Shown: piece after piece, positions 47,918 through 55,467 of the stretch | Numbering within the stretch: the stretch's first letter is position 1 | Layout: each line of letters begins with the position of its first letter | Assembly (NCBI RefSeq): GCF_900129395.1 | Contig: NZ_FQVP01000005.1 | Coordinates: 496,001 to 560,000 of the forward strand | Reading direction: 5' to 3' | Length of the DNA stretch: 64,000 nucleotides | Origin: Pseudosulfitobacter pseudonitzschiae | GTDB lineage: Bacteria; Pseudomonadota; Alphaproteobacteria; Rhodobacterales; Rhodobacteraceae | Notes under the pieces: model-generated | Databases searched by the model: none | The model's input: only the letters and a program-made list of their open reading frames with translations | What the model was told of the DNA's origin: nothing | Made by a program: the position numbers and the translations under genes

Positions 47918-49732
47918 TCAGTCCTCCCACCACCACACTTCGGGCATGTAATTCGGCCCGTCGCCATAGATCGGGATCACATCAGGGTGCTTCATTTCCT
48001 TGATATGGGCAATGCGACCTTCGGCATATTGCCAGAAGGGGATGACATAGGCCCCCGCCGTCAGCACCCGGTCCAGCGCGCGGGTGGCGGCGATGAACTG
48101 GTCCTGTCCTTCGGCCTCGAGCATCGCGTCGATCATCGCATCCACCGCCGGGCTGTGAATGCCGGGCAGGTTGCGCGACCCTTCGGCGGTGGCGGCTTCG
48201 CTGCCCCAGTAATACCGCTGCTCGTTGCCCGGTGACAGCGACAGGGCACGACGGAAAAAGGTCATGTCGAAATCAAAGCTGTTGGTGCGCGCCAAAAATT
48301 GCGCGTCGTCCACGGTTTCGATGCGCGCGGTGATGCCCAGACGCTTTAGCGCGCCGATGTAGATATCGGCGATGGCGATATTCTCGGTGCTGCCCTTGGG
48401 CAGAAGGATGTCGAATGTGAACGGCGTGCCGTCCGGTCCGCGCAATGTGCCCCCCTCGGCGGAAAAGCCAGCCTCTTGCAGCAGCTTGGTCGCGGCGCGC
48501 AGGCCCTGACGGTTGCGCGCGCTGCCGTCCGAAACGGGTAGGGCATATCCCTCAAGCGTGTCCGGGGGCAGATCGTCGGCGTAGGGTTCCAGCAAGGCCG
48601 CCACTTCCGGCGCGGCGGGACCGTCCTGCATCGACAGCACCGAGTTCGAGAAATACGAGGTGATGCGCGGCTGGACACCACCCGTGAGCGTGTCGTTGAT
48701 GTATTCGAAGTTGAACGCATGGATCAGCGCCGAGCGCACGCGCCAGTCGTCAAAGGGCGCGCGGCGGGTGTTCATCGCCAGCCCGGTCATGCCTGACGGC
48801 TTGCCGTGGGGGATCTCGGTCTGGACCACGTCACCGTTGATCGCACGGGGGAAATTATACTGTGATGTCCAGCTTTCAGAGTTGAATTCACGGATCGCGG
48901 AAATCTCGCCGGCCTTGAACCCTTCGAGCAGCACGGTGCTGTCGCCGTAGAAATCGATGCGGATCTTGTCAAAATTGTTGGTGCCGCGCCGCACCGGGAT
49001 ATCCGCGCCCCAGTAGTCCGGGTTGCGGGTGAGTTGCACGTACCGTCCGCCCTCAAAGCCGGTCACCACATAAGGGCCGCTGCCCAGCGGCACGTCGGCC
49101 AGCGGGGCGTTGGCGAAATCGCGGCCTTCCCACTGCGCCTTGCTGAGGATCGGGCGCATACCGGCCAGCAGGGCCAGTTCACGATTGCCCGGCTCGAAGG
49201 TCATCTTGACCGCGCGCGGCCCGTCCTGGGTGATCGAGGTGATCTGTGCCCACAGCCCGTGGTAGCGGGGGTGCCCTTCGGTGCCCAGGATCTCGTAGCT
49301 CCAGATCACGTCCTCAACCGTAACGGGTGTGCCGTCCGAGAATGCCGCCTCGGGCCGCAGTACGAATCGAACTTCGGTCCGGTCGTCGGACACTTCGACC
49401 GATTCGGCGAGCAGACCGTACAAAGTGAAGGGTTCGTCCAGACTGCGCCCCATCAAACTTTCGTGCGTGAAGGTGGAAAGTTGCCAGGGCGCGTTGCCTT
49501 TGCGCACGAAGGGATTGAGGGAATCAAAGCCGCCCGTGTTGCCCAGCACGATGGACCCGCCGCGCGGGGCGTCGGGGTTCACATAAGGGAGTGACACAAA
49601 ATCGGGTGGCAGGGCGGGATCGCCATACATAGCTATGCCATGCACCGGCTCGGATGCTGCGGTGCCCGCACCGAGAATCAGCGCCGCGATGGCGACATTT
49701 CGAAGACCCGCGTGGAAAATATTGACGCCCAT
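47918..49732 (-). CDS. ABC transporter substrate-binding protein, YejA-type
   Basis: Periplasmic peptide-binding protein (solute-binding family 5) of 604 residues. A signal peptide is predicted at about 1-27 (NVAIAALILGAGTAASEP). Family stretches include YVNPDAPRGGSIVLGNTGGFDSLNPF, which is typical of YejA, and FTFDILLPKGSTE in the second lobe. YejA binds oligopeptides such as microcin C in other bacteria. No permease or ATPase gene is next to it, so it may share a transporter encoded elsewhere. A candidate sRNA is encoded on the opposite strand upstream. Confidence 0.92.
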   Translation of the reverse strand: MGVNIFHAGLRNVAIAALILGAGTAASEPVHGIAMYGDPALPPDFVSLPYVNPDAPRGGSIVLGNTGGFDSLNPFVRKGNAPWQLSTFTHESLMGRSLDEPFTLYGLLAESVEVSDDRTEVRFVLRPEAAFSDGTPVTVEDVIWSYEILGTEGHPRYHGLWAQITSITQDGPRAVKMTFEPGNRELALLAGMRPILSKAQWEGRDFANAPLADVPLGSGPYVVTGFEGGRYVQLTRNPDYWGADIPVRRGTNNFDKIRIDFYGDSTVLLEGFKAGEISAIREFNSESWTSQYNFPRAINGDVVQTEIPHGKPSGMTGLAMNTRRAPFDDWRVRSALIHAFNFEYINDTLTGGVQPRITSYFSNSVLSMQDGPAAPEVAALLEPYADDLPPDTLEGYALPVSDGSARNRQGLRAATKLLQEAGFSAEGGTLRGPDGTPFTFDILLPKGSTENIAIADIYIGALKRLGITARIETVDDAQFLARTNSFDFDMTFFRRALSLSPGNEQRYYWGSEAATAEGSRNLPGIHSPAVDAMIDAMLEAEGQDQFIAATRALDRVLTAGAYVIPFWQYAEGRIAHIKEMKHPDVIPIYGDGPNYMPEVWWWED

Positions 49733-49811
49733 TTTGGCAACAATTCCCTTCTGCCCTTGTTTTGCTAGACCCAGCGGTATCTGGGCTTTCAGGTGATTTC
49801 AAACTTTTAGC

Positions 49812-49840
49812 TTGGCCCTCGGCCTTAGATTGCTTATAAA
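49812..49840 (+). promoter_or_regulatory. Sigma-70-like promoter of the sRNA candidate
   Basis: TTGGCC (49812-49817) and TATAAA (49835-49840) are separated by 17 bases, the optimal spacing. The first matches 4 of 6 and the second 5 of 6 bases of TTGACA/TATAAT. Initiation is expected near 49847. Confidence 0.6.
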
Positions 49841-49846
49841 GACCTC

Positions 49847-49922
49847 ACTGCTCGATAGGTTTCTTGCCTGTATGAAACCTGCCTCAATAACTTAACGCCA
49901 GCTTCGTGCTGGCGTTTTTTTT
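49847..49922 (+). ncRNA. Candidate small RNA of about 76 nt, unassigned family
   Basis: A free-standing transcription unit is predicted between the promoter at 49812-49840 and a strong terminator ending at 49922. The RNA would fold into two hairpins: AGGTTTC (49857-49863) pairs with GAAACCT (49874-49880) around the 10-base loop TTGCCTGTAT, and the second is the terminator. The stretch between them (GCCTCAATAACTT) and the first loop would be single-stranded and could base-pair with mRNAs, perhaps with Hfq, which this window also encodes. No reading frame explains the structure. I do not recognise it as a known family. Confidence 0.62.
49894..49922 (+). terminator. Strong intrinsic terminator of the sRNA candidate
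   Basis: AACGCCAGC (49894-49902) and GCTGGCGTT (49908-49916) form a 9-base-pair stem with the loop TTCGT, followed by a run of eight T (49915-49922). No coding gene upstream on the same strand needs it. Confidence 0.88.
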
Positions 49923-49989
49923 GCCTGACGCTTGCGGGTGCCTTGCGGAACCACACCGCGCGCTTTGCCGTTCCTTTTGCAGATGCAGC

Positions 49990-50005
49990 ATGGCAAGGTT
50001 GCCAT
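49990..50005. promoter_or_regulatory. Inverted repeat upstream of bdhA
   Basis: ATGGCAA and TTGCCAT are perfect arms around GG, ending 28 bases before the bdhA start. The neighbourhood is rich in TGC/GCA (TTGCAGATGCAGC just upstream), a composition reported for binding sites of the PHB regulator PhaR. That link is only an inference. Confidence 0.4.
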
Positions 50006-50033
50006 AGCACGCAAAACTCCAAGGAGCATTCAC

Positions 50034-50819
50034 ATGGCCATCACACACGACCTGTCCGGCAAAACCGCCGTCATCACCGGATCGAACTCGGGGATCGGGT
50101 TGGGCATTGCCAAGGAAATGGGCAAGGCGGGGGCGAATCTGGTTCTCAACAGCTTTACCGATTCTGACGAAGATCACGATCTGGCCGCTGAACTGTCCCG
50201 CAGCCTTGGCGTCGATGTGAAATACATTCAGGCCGATATGTCCAAGGCCGAGGATTGTCGCCGTCTGGTTGTGGCCGCAGGCGGTTGCGACATTCTGGTG
50301 AACAACGCGGGCATCCAGCATGTCGCGGCGATCCAGGACTTTCCCATCGACAAATGGAACGCGATCATCGCGATCAACCTCAGCTCGGCCTTTCACACCA
50401 GCGCCGTGGCGGTCACGGGGATGCGCGAACGGGGGTGGGGGCGGATCATCAACATCGCATCGGCCCATGGTCTGACCGCGTCGCCCTATAAATCGGCCTA
50501 TGTCGCGGCCAAGCACGGGATCGTCGGGCTGACGAAAACCGTGGCGCTGGAAACCGCGACCGATCCGATCACCGCGAATGCGATTTGTCCGGGCTATGTG
50601 CTGACCCCCATCGTCGAGAACCAGATTCCCGACACGATGAAGGAATATAACATGACCCGCGAAGAGGTGATCCAGAACGTCATGCTGACGCGCCAGCCCA
50701 GCAAGGAATTTGCCACCACCGAACAGTTGGGCGGCACGGCTGTGTTCCTGTGTTCGGATGCGGCGGCGCAGATCACCGGCACCACGATCAGCGTCGATGG
50801 TGGATGGACGGCCCTTTAA
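50034..50819 (+). CDS. bdhA: 3-hydroxybutyrate dehydrogenase
   Basis: Short-chain dehydrogenase of 261 residues that interconverts 3-hydroxybutyrate and acetoacetate in PHB breakdown. The NAD-binding motif is VITGSNSGIGLGIA, then NNAGIQHVAAI, and the catalytic Tyr and Lys lie in SPYKSAYVAAKHG. The segment with VENQIPDTMKEYNMTREEVI matches the substrate lid of bdhA enzymes. AAGGAG precedes the ATG at 50034. It is followed by a patatin-family gene after a structured spacer of 137 bases. Confidence 0.93.
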   Translation: MAITHDLSGKTAVITGSNSGIGLGIAKEMGKAGANLVLNSFTDSDEDHDLAAELSRSLGVDVKYIQADMSKAEDCRRLVVAAGGCDILVNNAGIQHVAAIQDFPIDKWNAIIAINLSSAFHTSAVAVTGMRERGWGRIINIASAHGLTASPYKSAYVAAKHGIVGLTKTVALETATDPITANAICPGYVLTPIVENQIPDTMKEYNMTREEVIQNVMLTRQPSKEFATTEQLGGTAVFLCSDAAAQITGTTISVDGGWTAL

Positions 50820-50823
50820 CGCG

Positions 50824-50943
50824 GGTCCGCCGATTTCATCTTGCCCGCGGCTCCGCCCGTTCGCGGGCGAAACGCTCCCCCGGAGCGTTTCCGGGAAACC
50901 CGCTCACACTCCCGCCGGAGGCTCCCAAAGTCTGCGGCGGACC
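50824..50943. other. Nested inverted repeats between bdhA and patatin gene
   Basis: GGTCCGCCG (50824-50832) and CGGCGGACC (50935-50943) are perfect 9-base arms that enclose the whole spacer. Within them lies the perfect hairpin AAACGCTCC/GGAGCGTTT (50870-50890). The right outer arm ends directly before the ribosome-binding region of the patatin gene, so folding could influence its translation. Confidence 0.55.
50834..50890 (-). repeat. Dispersed repeat, divergent copy F
   Basis: The signature TTTCATCTTGCCC end lies 14 bases after the bdhA stop, and the far end has CCCCCGGAGCG within a hairpin. The core palindrome differs from copies A-C, so this is a distant member or a look-alike. Confidence 0.45.
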
Positions 50944-50956
50944 GAAAGGCCCTGAT

Positions 50957-51988
50957 ATGACACGCAAACGGATCAACCTGGCCCTGCAAGGTGGCGGCGC
51001 GCACGGCGCGTTCACCTGGGGTGCGCTGGACCGCATTCTGGAAGACGACCGGATCGAAATTGCAGCCATTTCCGGCACCTCTGCCGGGGCGCTGAACGGG
51101 GCCGCGTTGAAATCCGGTATGGTCACCGGCGGCGCCGAAGGCGCGCGCGCCGCGCTGGATGCACTGTGGCACGAGGTTGCAGGGCTGCAAGGGATCGAAG
51201 CGGAAAGCTGGATGGCCCCGCTGGGGGTGCGCAGTGTCAGTCAGGCGATGGAGATGAACCCGTTCTACCTGATGGGCGAGGCGATCAGCCACGGGTTGTC
51301 GCCTTATGCCATGGGGCCGTTCTATACCAACCCGCTGACCTCGATCGTCAATGCGTTCAACTATGACAAGGTGTGCGCCGACGACGGACCTGTGTTCTTT
51401 GTCAACGCCACCCGTGTGCGCAATGGCAAGCTGCGGGTGTTCAAGGGCGACGAGGTGAATGCCGACGTGATCATGGCCTCGGCCTGTCTGCCGACGCTGT
51501 TTCAGGCGGTCGAGTTGTTCGACAGCCAGACAGGCCGGACCGAAGCGTTCTGGGACGGTGGCTATACCGGCAATCCCGCGTTGTTCCCGTTCTTCGAGCG
51601 GCGGCTGCCGCGGGACATCGTGGTGATCAACATTAACCCGCTGGAACGCGAGGACGTGCCTTATACGCCGCAACAGATCCAGAACCGGATCAACGAGATC
51701 AGTTTCAACTCGTCGCTGCTGCGCGAGATGCGGGCGATTGCGTTGGTGCAGCGCCTGCTGGACGATGGCACCATTCCCGAGGAGCGTATGGCACGGGTGC
51801 ATATGCACATGATTGCCGACGATGACCTGATGAACGATCTGTCGGTGGCCACAAAGACCGTGCCGAACGGCTATGTTCTGGGCAAGCTCAAGCAGGCAGG
51901 GCGCGCGGCTGCGGACCTTTTCCTGTCACAGCATTTCGACGATCTGAACCAGCGGTCCAGCATCGACATGCGCGCGATGTACAGCTGA
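50957..51988 (+). CDS. Patatin-like serine hydrolase
   Basis: Patatin-fold lipase/esterase of 343 residues. The oxyanion loop is LALQGGGAHGAFTWG, the nucleophile is Ser42 in ISGTSAGALNG, and the catalytic Asp lies in FWDGGYTGNPALFP. AAAGG precedes the ATG at 50957. No signal peptide, so it is cytosolic. Its position after bdhA suggests action on a lipid or polyester connected with PHB storage, such as an intracellular depolymerase, but patatins are mostly phospholipases, and the sequence does not decide. Confidence 0.9.
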   Translation: MTRKRINLALQGGGAHGAFTWGALDRILEDDRIEIAAISGTSAGALNGAALKSGMVTGGAEGARAALDALWHEVAGLQGIEAESWMAPLGVRSVSQAMEMNPFYLMGEAISHGLSPYAMGPFYTNPLTSIVNAFNYDKVCADDGPVFFVNATRVRNGKLRVFKGDEVNADVIMASACLPTLFQAVELFDSQTGRTEAFWDGGYTGNPALFPFFERRLPRDIVVININPLEREDVPYTPQQIQNRINEISFNSSLLREMRAIALVQRLLDDGTIPEERMARVHMHMIADDDLMNDLSVATKTVPNGYVLGKLKQAGRAAADLFLSQHFDDLNQRSSIDMRAMYS

Positions 51989-51992
51989 GCGG

Positions 51993-52700
51993 TTATTCCG
52001 GCGGCAGGCTGGGGTCCTTGGCGTTGGGATAGACCAGCCCCGCCGAGATCACCAGTTTCGCGGCGTCTTCAACGCTCATCTCCAACTCCATCACCTCTTC
52101 GGGGGGGACGAACAGCAAAAATCCCGAGGTCGGGTTCGGCGTGGTCGGCAAGAACACGGACATCAGCCCGTTCTGGTTGCCCGCGCGGTTCCTGATTTCG
52201 CCCTTGGCGGTGGTCGATACAAAGCCGATGGCCCAGATGCCGCGCCGGGGATATTCGACCAGACAGGCCTTTTCAAAACTGCGTTCGGACTGGGCAAAGA
52301 CGGTTTCGGAAATCTGTTTGATGCCCGAATAGATCGACCGCACAACCGGTGTGCGTTCCACCAGGCTTTCGCCGAAACGCAGGACCGAGCGGCCGATCAG
52401 CCCCTTGGCCATCCAGCCGACGATGATGGTGAACACCAGAAAGATGATCACGCCGATGCCGCGCACGTTGATCTGCGAATCGCGTGCCAGCCCAAAGAAA
52501 TCCTGGATCATCCGGTCGGGGTGATAGGCACGCGGGACAAAGGGCAACACCATGCCGTCGATCCAGCCGACAACGGTCCAGATCAGCCAGATGGTCAGGC
52601 CGACAGGCGCGATCACCACAAGTCCGGTCAGGAAAGACGCCCGCAAACGCCCGAGCAGGCTGCCCTTGCGGCGTGGTTCCTCGTCAAAAGGTGTGTTCAT
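51993..52700 (-). CDS. DUF502-family membrane protein
   Basis: Inner-membrane protein of 235 residues. Two hydrophobic helices are visible (SFLTGLVVIAPVGLTIWLIW and IGVIIFLVFTIIVGWMAKGL), then a soluble C-terminal domain with RTPVVRSIYSGIKQISE and VFLPTTPNPTSGFLLFVP, which are the family hallmarks. Function is unknown; plant relatives sit in endomembranes. It converges on the patatin gene with 4 bases between stops, and follows psuG on the minus strand. Confidence 0.9.
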   Translation of the reverse strand: MNTPFDEEPRRKGSLLGRLRASFLTGLVVIAPVGLTIWLIWTVVGWIDGMVLPFVPRAYHPDRMIQDFFGLARDSQINVRGIGVIIFLVFTIIVGWMAKGLIGRSVLRFGESLVERTPVVRSIYSGIKQISETVFAQSERSFEKACLVEYPRRGIWAIGFVSTTAKGEIRNRAGNQNGLMSVFLPTTPNPTSGFLLFVPPEEVMELEMSVEDAAKLVISAGLVYPNAKDPSLPPE

Positions 52701-52806
52701 CAGGTTCCCGGAAAAAGGTGGATTTTACAATCCTGCGGCAGTCCCCTTGAAAATAGGGATTTTGCCGCCGCCTTCAACACCGGTTGATGATTTGAATCAA
52801 TGTCTT

Positions 52807-53721
52807 TCAGGTCAGTTTGGTCATTTCGACCGCAATCTGTGCAGCCAGCCGTGCATTATTGCGCACAAGTGCAATATTGGCGGTCAGCGAGCGGCCTTCG
52901 GTCAGCTCGAAGATGCGCTGCAACAGGAAGGGTGTGACCGCCTTGGCGCTGATGCCTTGGGCGTCTGCTTCGGCCTGGGCCTGTGCGATGATGGGGGCCA
53001 GCACCTCGGGCGCGATCTCGTCGCTTTGCGGGATCGGGTTGGCGACCAGTTGTCCGCCCGGCAGGGCGAGGCGGGCGCGCATCTTGTGGGCGGCGGCAAT
53101 CTCGGCGGCGCTGTCCATGCGCAGGGGCGCGTCAAAGCCTGCGCTGCGGGACCAGAAGGCGGGCAGGGCGTCCTGACCATAGGCGATGACGGGGACGCCT
53201 TGGGTTTCCAGAACTTCCAGCGTTTTAGGGATGTCCAGGATCGCCTTTGGGCCGGCCGCCACGACGGTGACGGCGGTCTGTGCCAGTTCCAACAGGTCGG
53301 CGGACACATCAAAGGTCTGGTCCGCGCCCATGTGCACACCGCCGATGCCACCCGTGGCAAAGACGCTGATGTTGGCCAGACGGGCCGCGATCATGGTGGC
53401 GGCGACGGTGGTGGCGCCGGTGCGGCCCTGGGCCATGCACACGGCCATGTCGGCGCGGCTGATCTTGTCCACATCCCTAGCCTGCGCCAATGCTTCCAGT
53501 TGCTTGTCGGTCAGACCCACATGCAGCCGCCCCGCGATCACTGCCATCGTGGCGGGCGTGGCACCGGCGGCGCGCACGTCTTCCTCGACCTGGCGCGCGA
53601 CCTCAAGGTTTTGCGGATAGGGCATGCCGTGGGTGATGATCGTGCTTTCCAGCGCGACAACGGGCGATCCGCTGGCCTGTGCGTTGGCGACTTCGGAGGA
53701 GCGGGCGTAGGAATGGGTCAA
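52807..53721 (-). CDS. psuG: Pseudouridine-5'-phosphate glycosidase
   Basis: Cleaves pseudouridine 5'-phosphate to uracil and ribose 5-phosphate; 304 residues. Recognised blocks are VALESTIITHGMPYPQN near the N-terminus, then VGLTDKQLEALA, GATTVAATMIAA and FATGGIGGVHMGA, all typical. Its start overlaps the kinase gene stop by 4 bases, so the two enzymes of pseudouridine catabolism are translated together. The gene order kinase then glycosidase is common. Confidence 0.95.
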   Translation of the reverse strand: MTHSYARSSEVANAQASGSPVVALESTIITHGMPYPQNLEVARQVEEDVRAAGATPATMAVIAGRLHVGLTDKQLEALAQARDVDKISRADMAVCMAQGRTGATTVAATMIAARLANISVFATGGIGGVHMGADQTFDVSADLLELAQTAVTVVAAGPKAILDIPKTLEVLETQGVPVIAYGQDALPAFWSRSAGFDAPLRMDSAAEIAAAHKMRARLALPGGQLVANPIPQSDEIAPEVLAPIIAQAQAEADAQGISAKAVTPFLLQRIFELTEGRSLTANIALVRNNARLAAQIAVEMTKLT

Positions 53722-54605
53722 TTGGGAGTGTCTCCTGAGACATAGATGGCGGCCGCTTCCAATGCTTGCGCAAGGGCCGCGTGGCGGTCTGCGCCACGGG
53801 CTTCGGCGGCGATATGGGCGGCCATGAAGGTGTCGCCGGCGCCGGTCACGCGGGTGACCAGCACTTGCGGCGGTGTGGCATGGATGACGCCGCCCGTGGC
53901 ATCGCCTTCGGCGGCATCATCGCCGCCGTTGGTGACCAGAACGCGGGCGGCACCCCGGTCCAGCAAGGCGGCGGCGGCGTCGGGGGCCGTGGCAAAGGTG
54001 GTTTGACACAGCAGGCCCGCCTCTTCGCAGTTCACATAAAGCGTGCCGCGGCGGTTGTTCAGGAACGGCGTCAGCCGCTCGGCCTTGCCGGGCGAGGCAG
54101 GGGCCACGCGCAGATCGGCCTGTGCCAGCGCGTCGCCGGTGGCGATCTCGGCCAGCAGGTCCAGCGTCAGGTTGCCGTCCAGTGCGACCAGCCCGGCATA
54201 GGGCGCGGGCAGGGTGCCGTCGGTCAGCGGGCGCAGGATCTTGGCGCCTGCGGCCTCAAGCGAATGGGCGTCGGCGATGGCTGCGATCAGCCCGTTCGCC
54301 CCTTCGACCGCCATGTAGCGATCCGTCGGCAGATCGTCCGAGCGATAGATCGTGTCGGTGATCATGCCGCGCGCGGCGCAGGCGGCCATCAGCTCGTCCC
54401 CCTCGGCGTCGCGGCCAATCGCGGTCAGCAGCGCGGGCGTCAGGCCAAACCGCGCCAGCGTCATCGCGATGTTCATCGCCACGCCACCAGGCAGGCGGGT
54501 GATCCGCCCCGGTACGTCCGACCCCTGTCGCATGACCGAGGCCGAGCGCCCGATCACGTCCCACAGGACCGATCCGATACAAAGGATGTCAGCTGTCTTT
54601 TTCAT
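53718..54605 (-). CDS. psuK: PfkB-family sugar kinase, probable pseudouridine kinase
   Basis: Ribokinase-fold kinase of about 295 residues. The N-terminal signature is LCIGSVLWDVIGR and LPGGVAMNIAMTLARFG, and the catalytic Asp is in RVTGAGDTFMAAHIAA. Specificity is inferred from the 4-base overlap with psuG: the kinase would make pseudouridine 5'-phosphate for it. A different nucleoside substrate is possible. The start at 54605 (MKKTADILCIG) is chosen because the upstream frame is arginine-rich and lacks similarity. Confidence 0.87.
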   Translation of the reverse strand: MKKTADILCIGSVLWDVIGRSASVMRQGSDVPGRITRLPGGVAMNIAMTLARFGLTPALLTAIGRDAEGDELMAACAARGMITDTIYRSDDLPTDRYMAVEGANGLIAAIADAHSLEAAGAKILRPLTDGTLPAPYAGLVALDGNLTLDLLAEIATGDALAQADLRVAPASPGKAERLTPFLNNRRGTLYVNCEEAGLLCQTTFATAPDAAAALLDRGAARVLVTNGGDDAAEGDATGGVIHATPPQVLVTRVTGAGDTFMAAHIAAEARGADRHAALAQALEAAAIYVSGDTPN

Positions 54606-54651
54606 CCGCGCTTCATGGCGGGAAGCGGTCTGTGATGCAAGCGTTTCGGCG

Positions 54652-55467
54652 CTACTCGGGCACCTTGAACGTAAGCGCGGCCCACAGCGTTTCCCACACC
54701 GCATCCTTGTCCCCCGCATAGGGGCGCAGCACGACCGCATCCAGCAGGTATTCGCTGCCCGGTGTGACGGGAATGCGGGCCACGCCCTGATCGTCGGTGC
54801 GGGTGGTGGTTACTGTCACCTCGCCCTTTGGATCGCGGTGGAAAATCTCGACCTGCGCATCGACGCGCGGTTGGGCCTGATACAGGACCTGCACCTGCAT
54901 CGTGCCGTCAAAGGCCGCGGAATAGGGGTTGGTCAGGGCGACGAATTCGGTCTCCATGCCGGTGACCACATCCGCACCTTCACCGTTGCCAACGCCCACC
55001 AGCGACTTGATGTAACGGGTATAAATCTCGCGGAAGCCTTCCTGGGGCCAGCCTGCGGCGATGTGGTCGGCCTCGGCGGTCTTGAAATCCTTGTGCTCGG
55101 CGAAAGCCATGAATTTCTGCCATTCGCTGTATTTCAGCGAGGATGCGGTGGATTGATAGACCAGCACCAACAGCCCGTCGACGGCAGGGGCCTGTGTGGC
55201 AAGCGCGGGAATATTGCCCAGCCGCCCCTCGACCGGCACGGATGTTTCTCCCATGATCATGTCAAAGCGCACGATGTTGTTTTTGAAATAGGCCAGCGTC
55301 GATCCAATGAATTTCTCACCGTTTTTCAGGTCAGCTTTCAGGTCGCCGCCGCTTTCGACTTGATACTGTTGCGGTTCCAGCCAAGACTCATGGGCAAGGA
55401 CCGCACCGGCCCCCGCAAAGGGGGCGAGGAACATGGCGGCGAGAAACACGAACCGGGACAGACGCAT
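54652..55467 (-). CDS. DUF4198-family periplasmic protein
   Basis: Protein of 271 residues with a clear signal peptide (MRLSRFVFLAAMFLAPFAGA, cleavage near LAHES). The mature start HESWLEPQQYQVESGGDL and the C-terminal carboxypeptidase-regulatory-like segment (TRTDDQGVARIPVTPGSEY) match the DUF4198 family, often found beside metal transporters. AAAGGG precedes the ATG. The divergent neighbour is a HupE-type protein, which supports a nickel, cobalt or other metal role; that is inference. Confidence 0.85.
   Translation of the reverse strand: MRLSRFVFLAAMFLAPFAGAGAVLAHESWLEPQQYQVESGGDLKADLKNGEKFIGSTLAYFKNNIVRFDMIMGETSVPVEGRLGNIPALATQAPAVDGLLVLVYQSTASSLKYSEWQKFMAFAEHKDFKTAEADHIAAGWPQEGFREIYTRYIKSLVGVGNGEGADVVTGMETEFVALTNPYSAAFDGTMQVQVLYQAQPRVDAQVEIFHRDPKGEVTVTTTRTDDQGVARIPVTPGSEYLLDAVVLRPYAGDKDAVWETLWAALTFKVPE

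Larger units (their letters stand above)
49733..50033. other. Divergent spacer with sRNA candidate and bdhA promoter
   Basis: These 301 bases contain no coding sequence. They hold the leader of the YejA-type gene (minus strand), a candidate small RNA gene and the bdhA control region, each listed separately. Confidence 0.7.
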
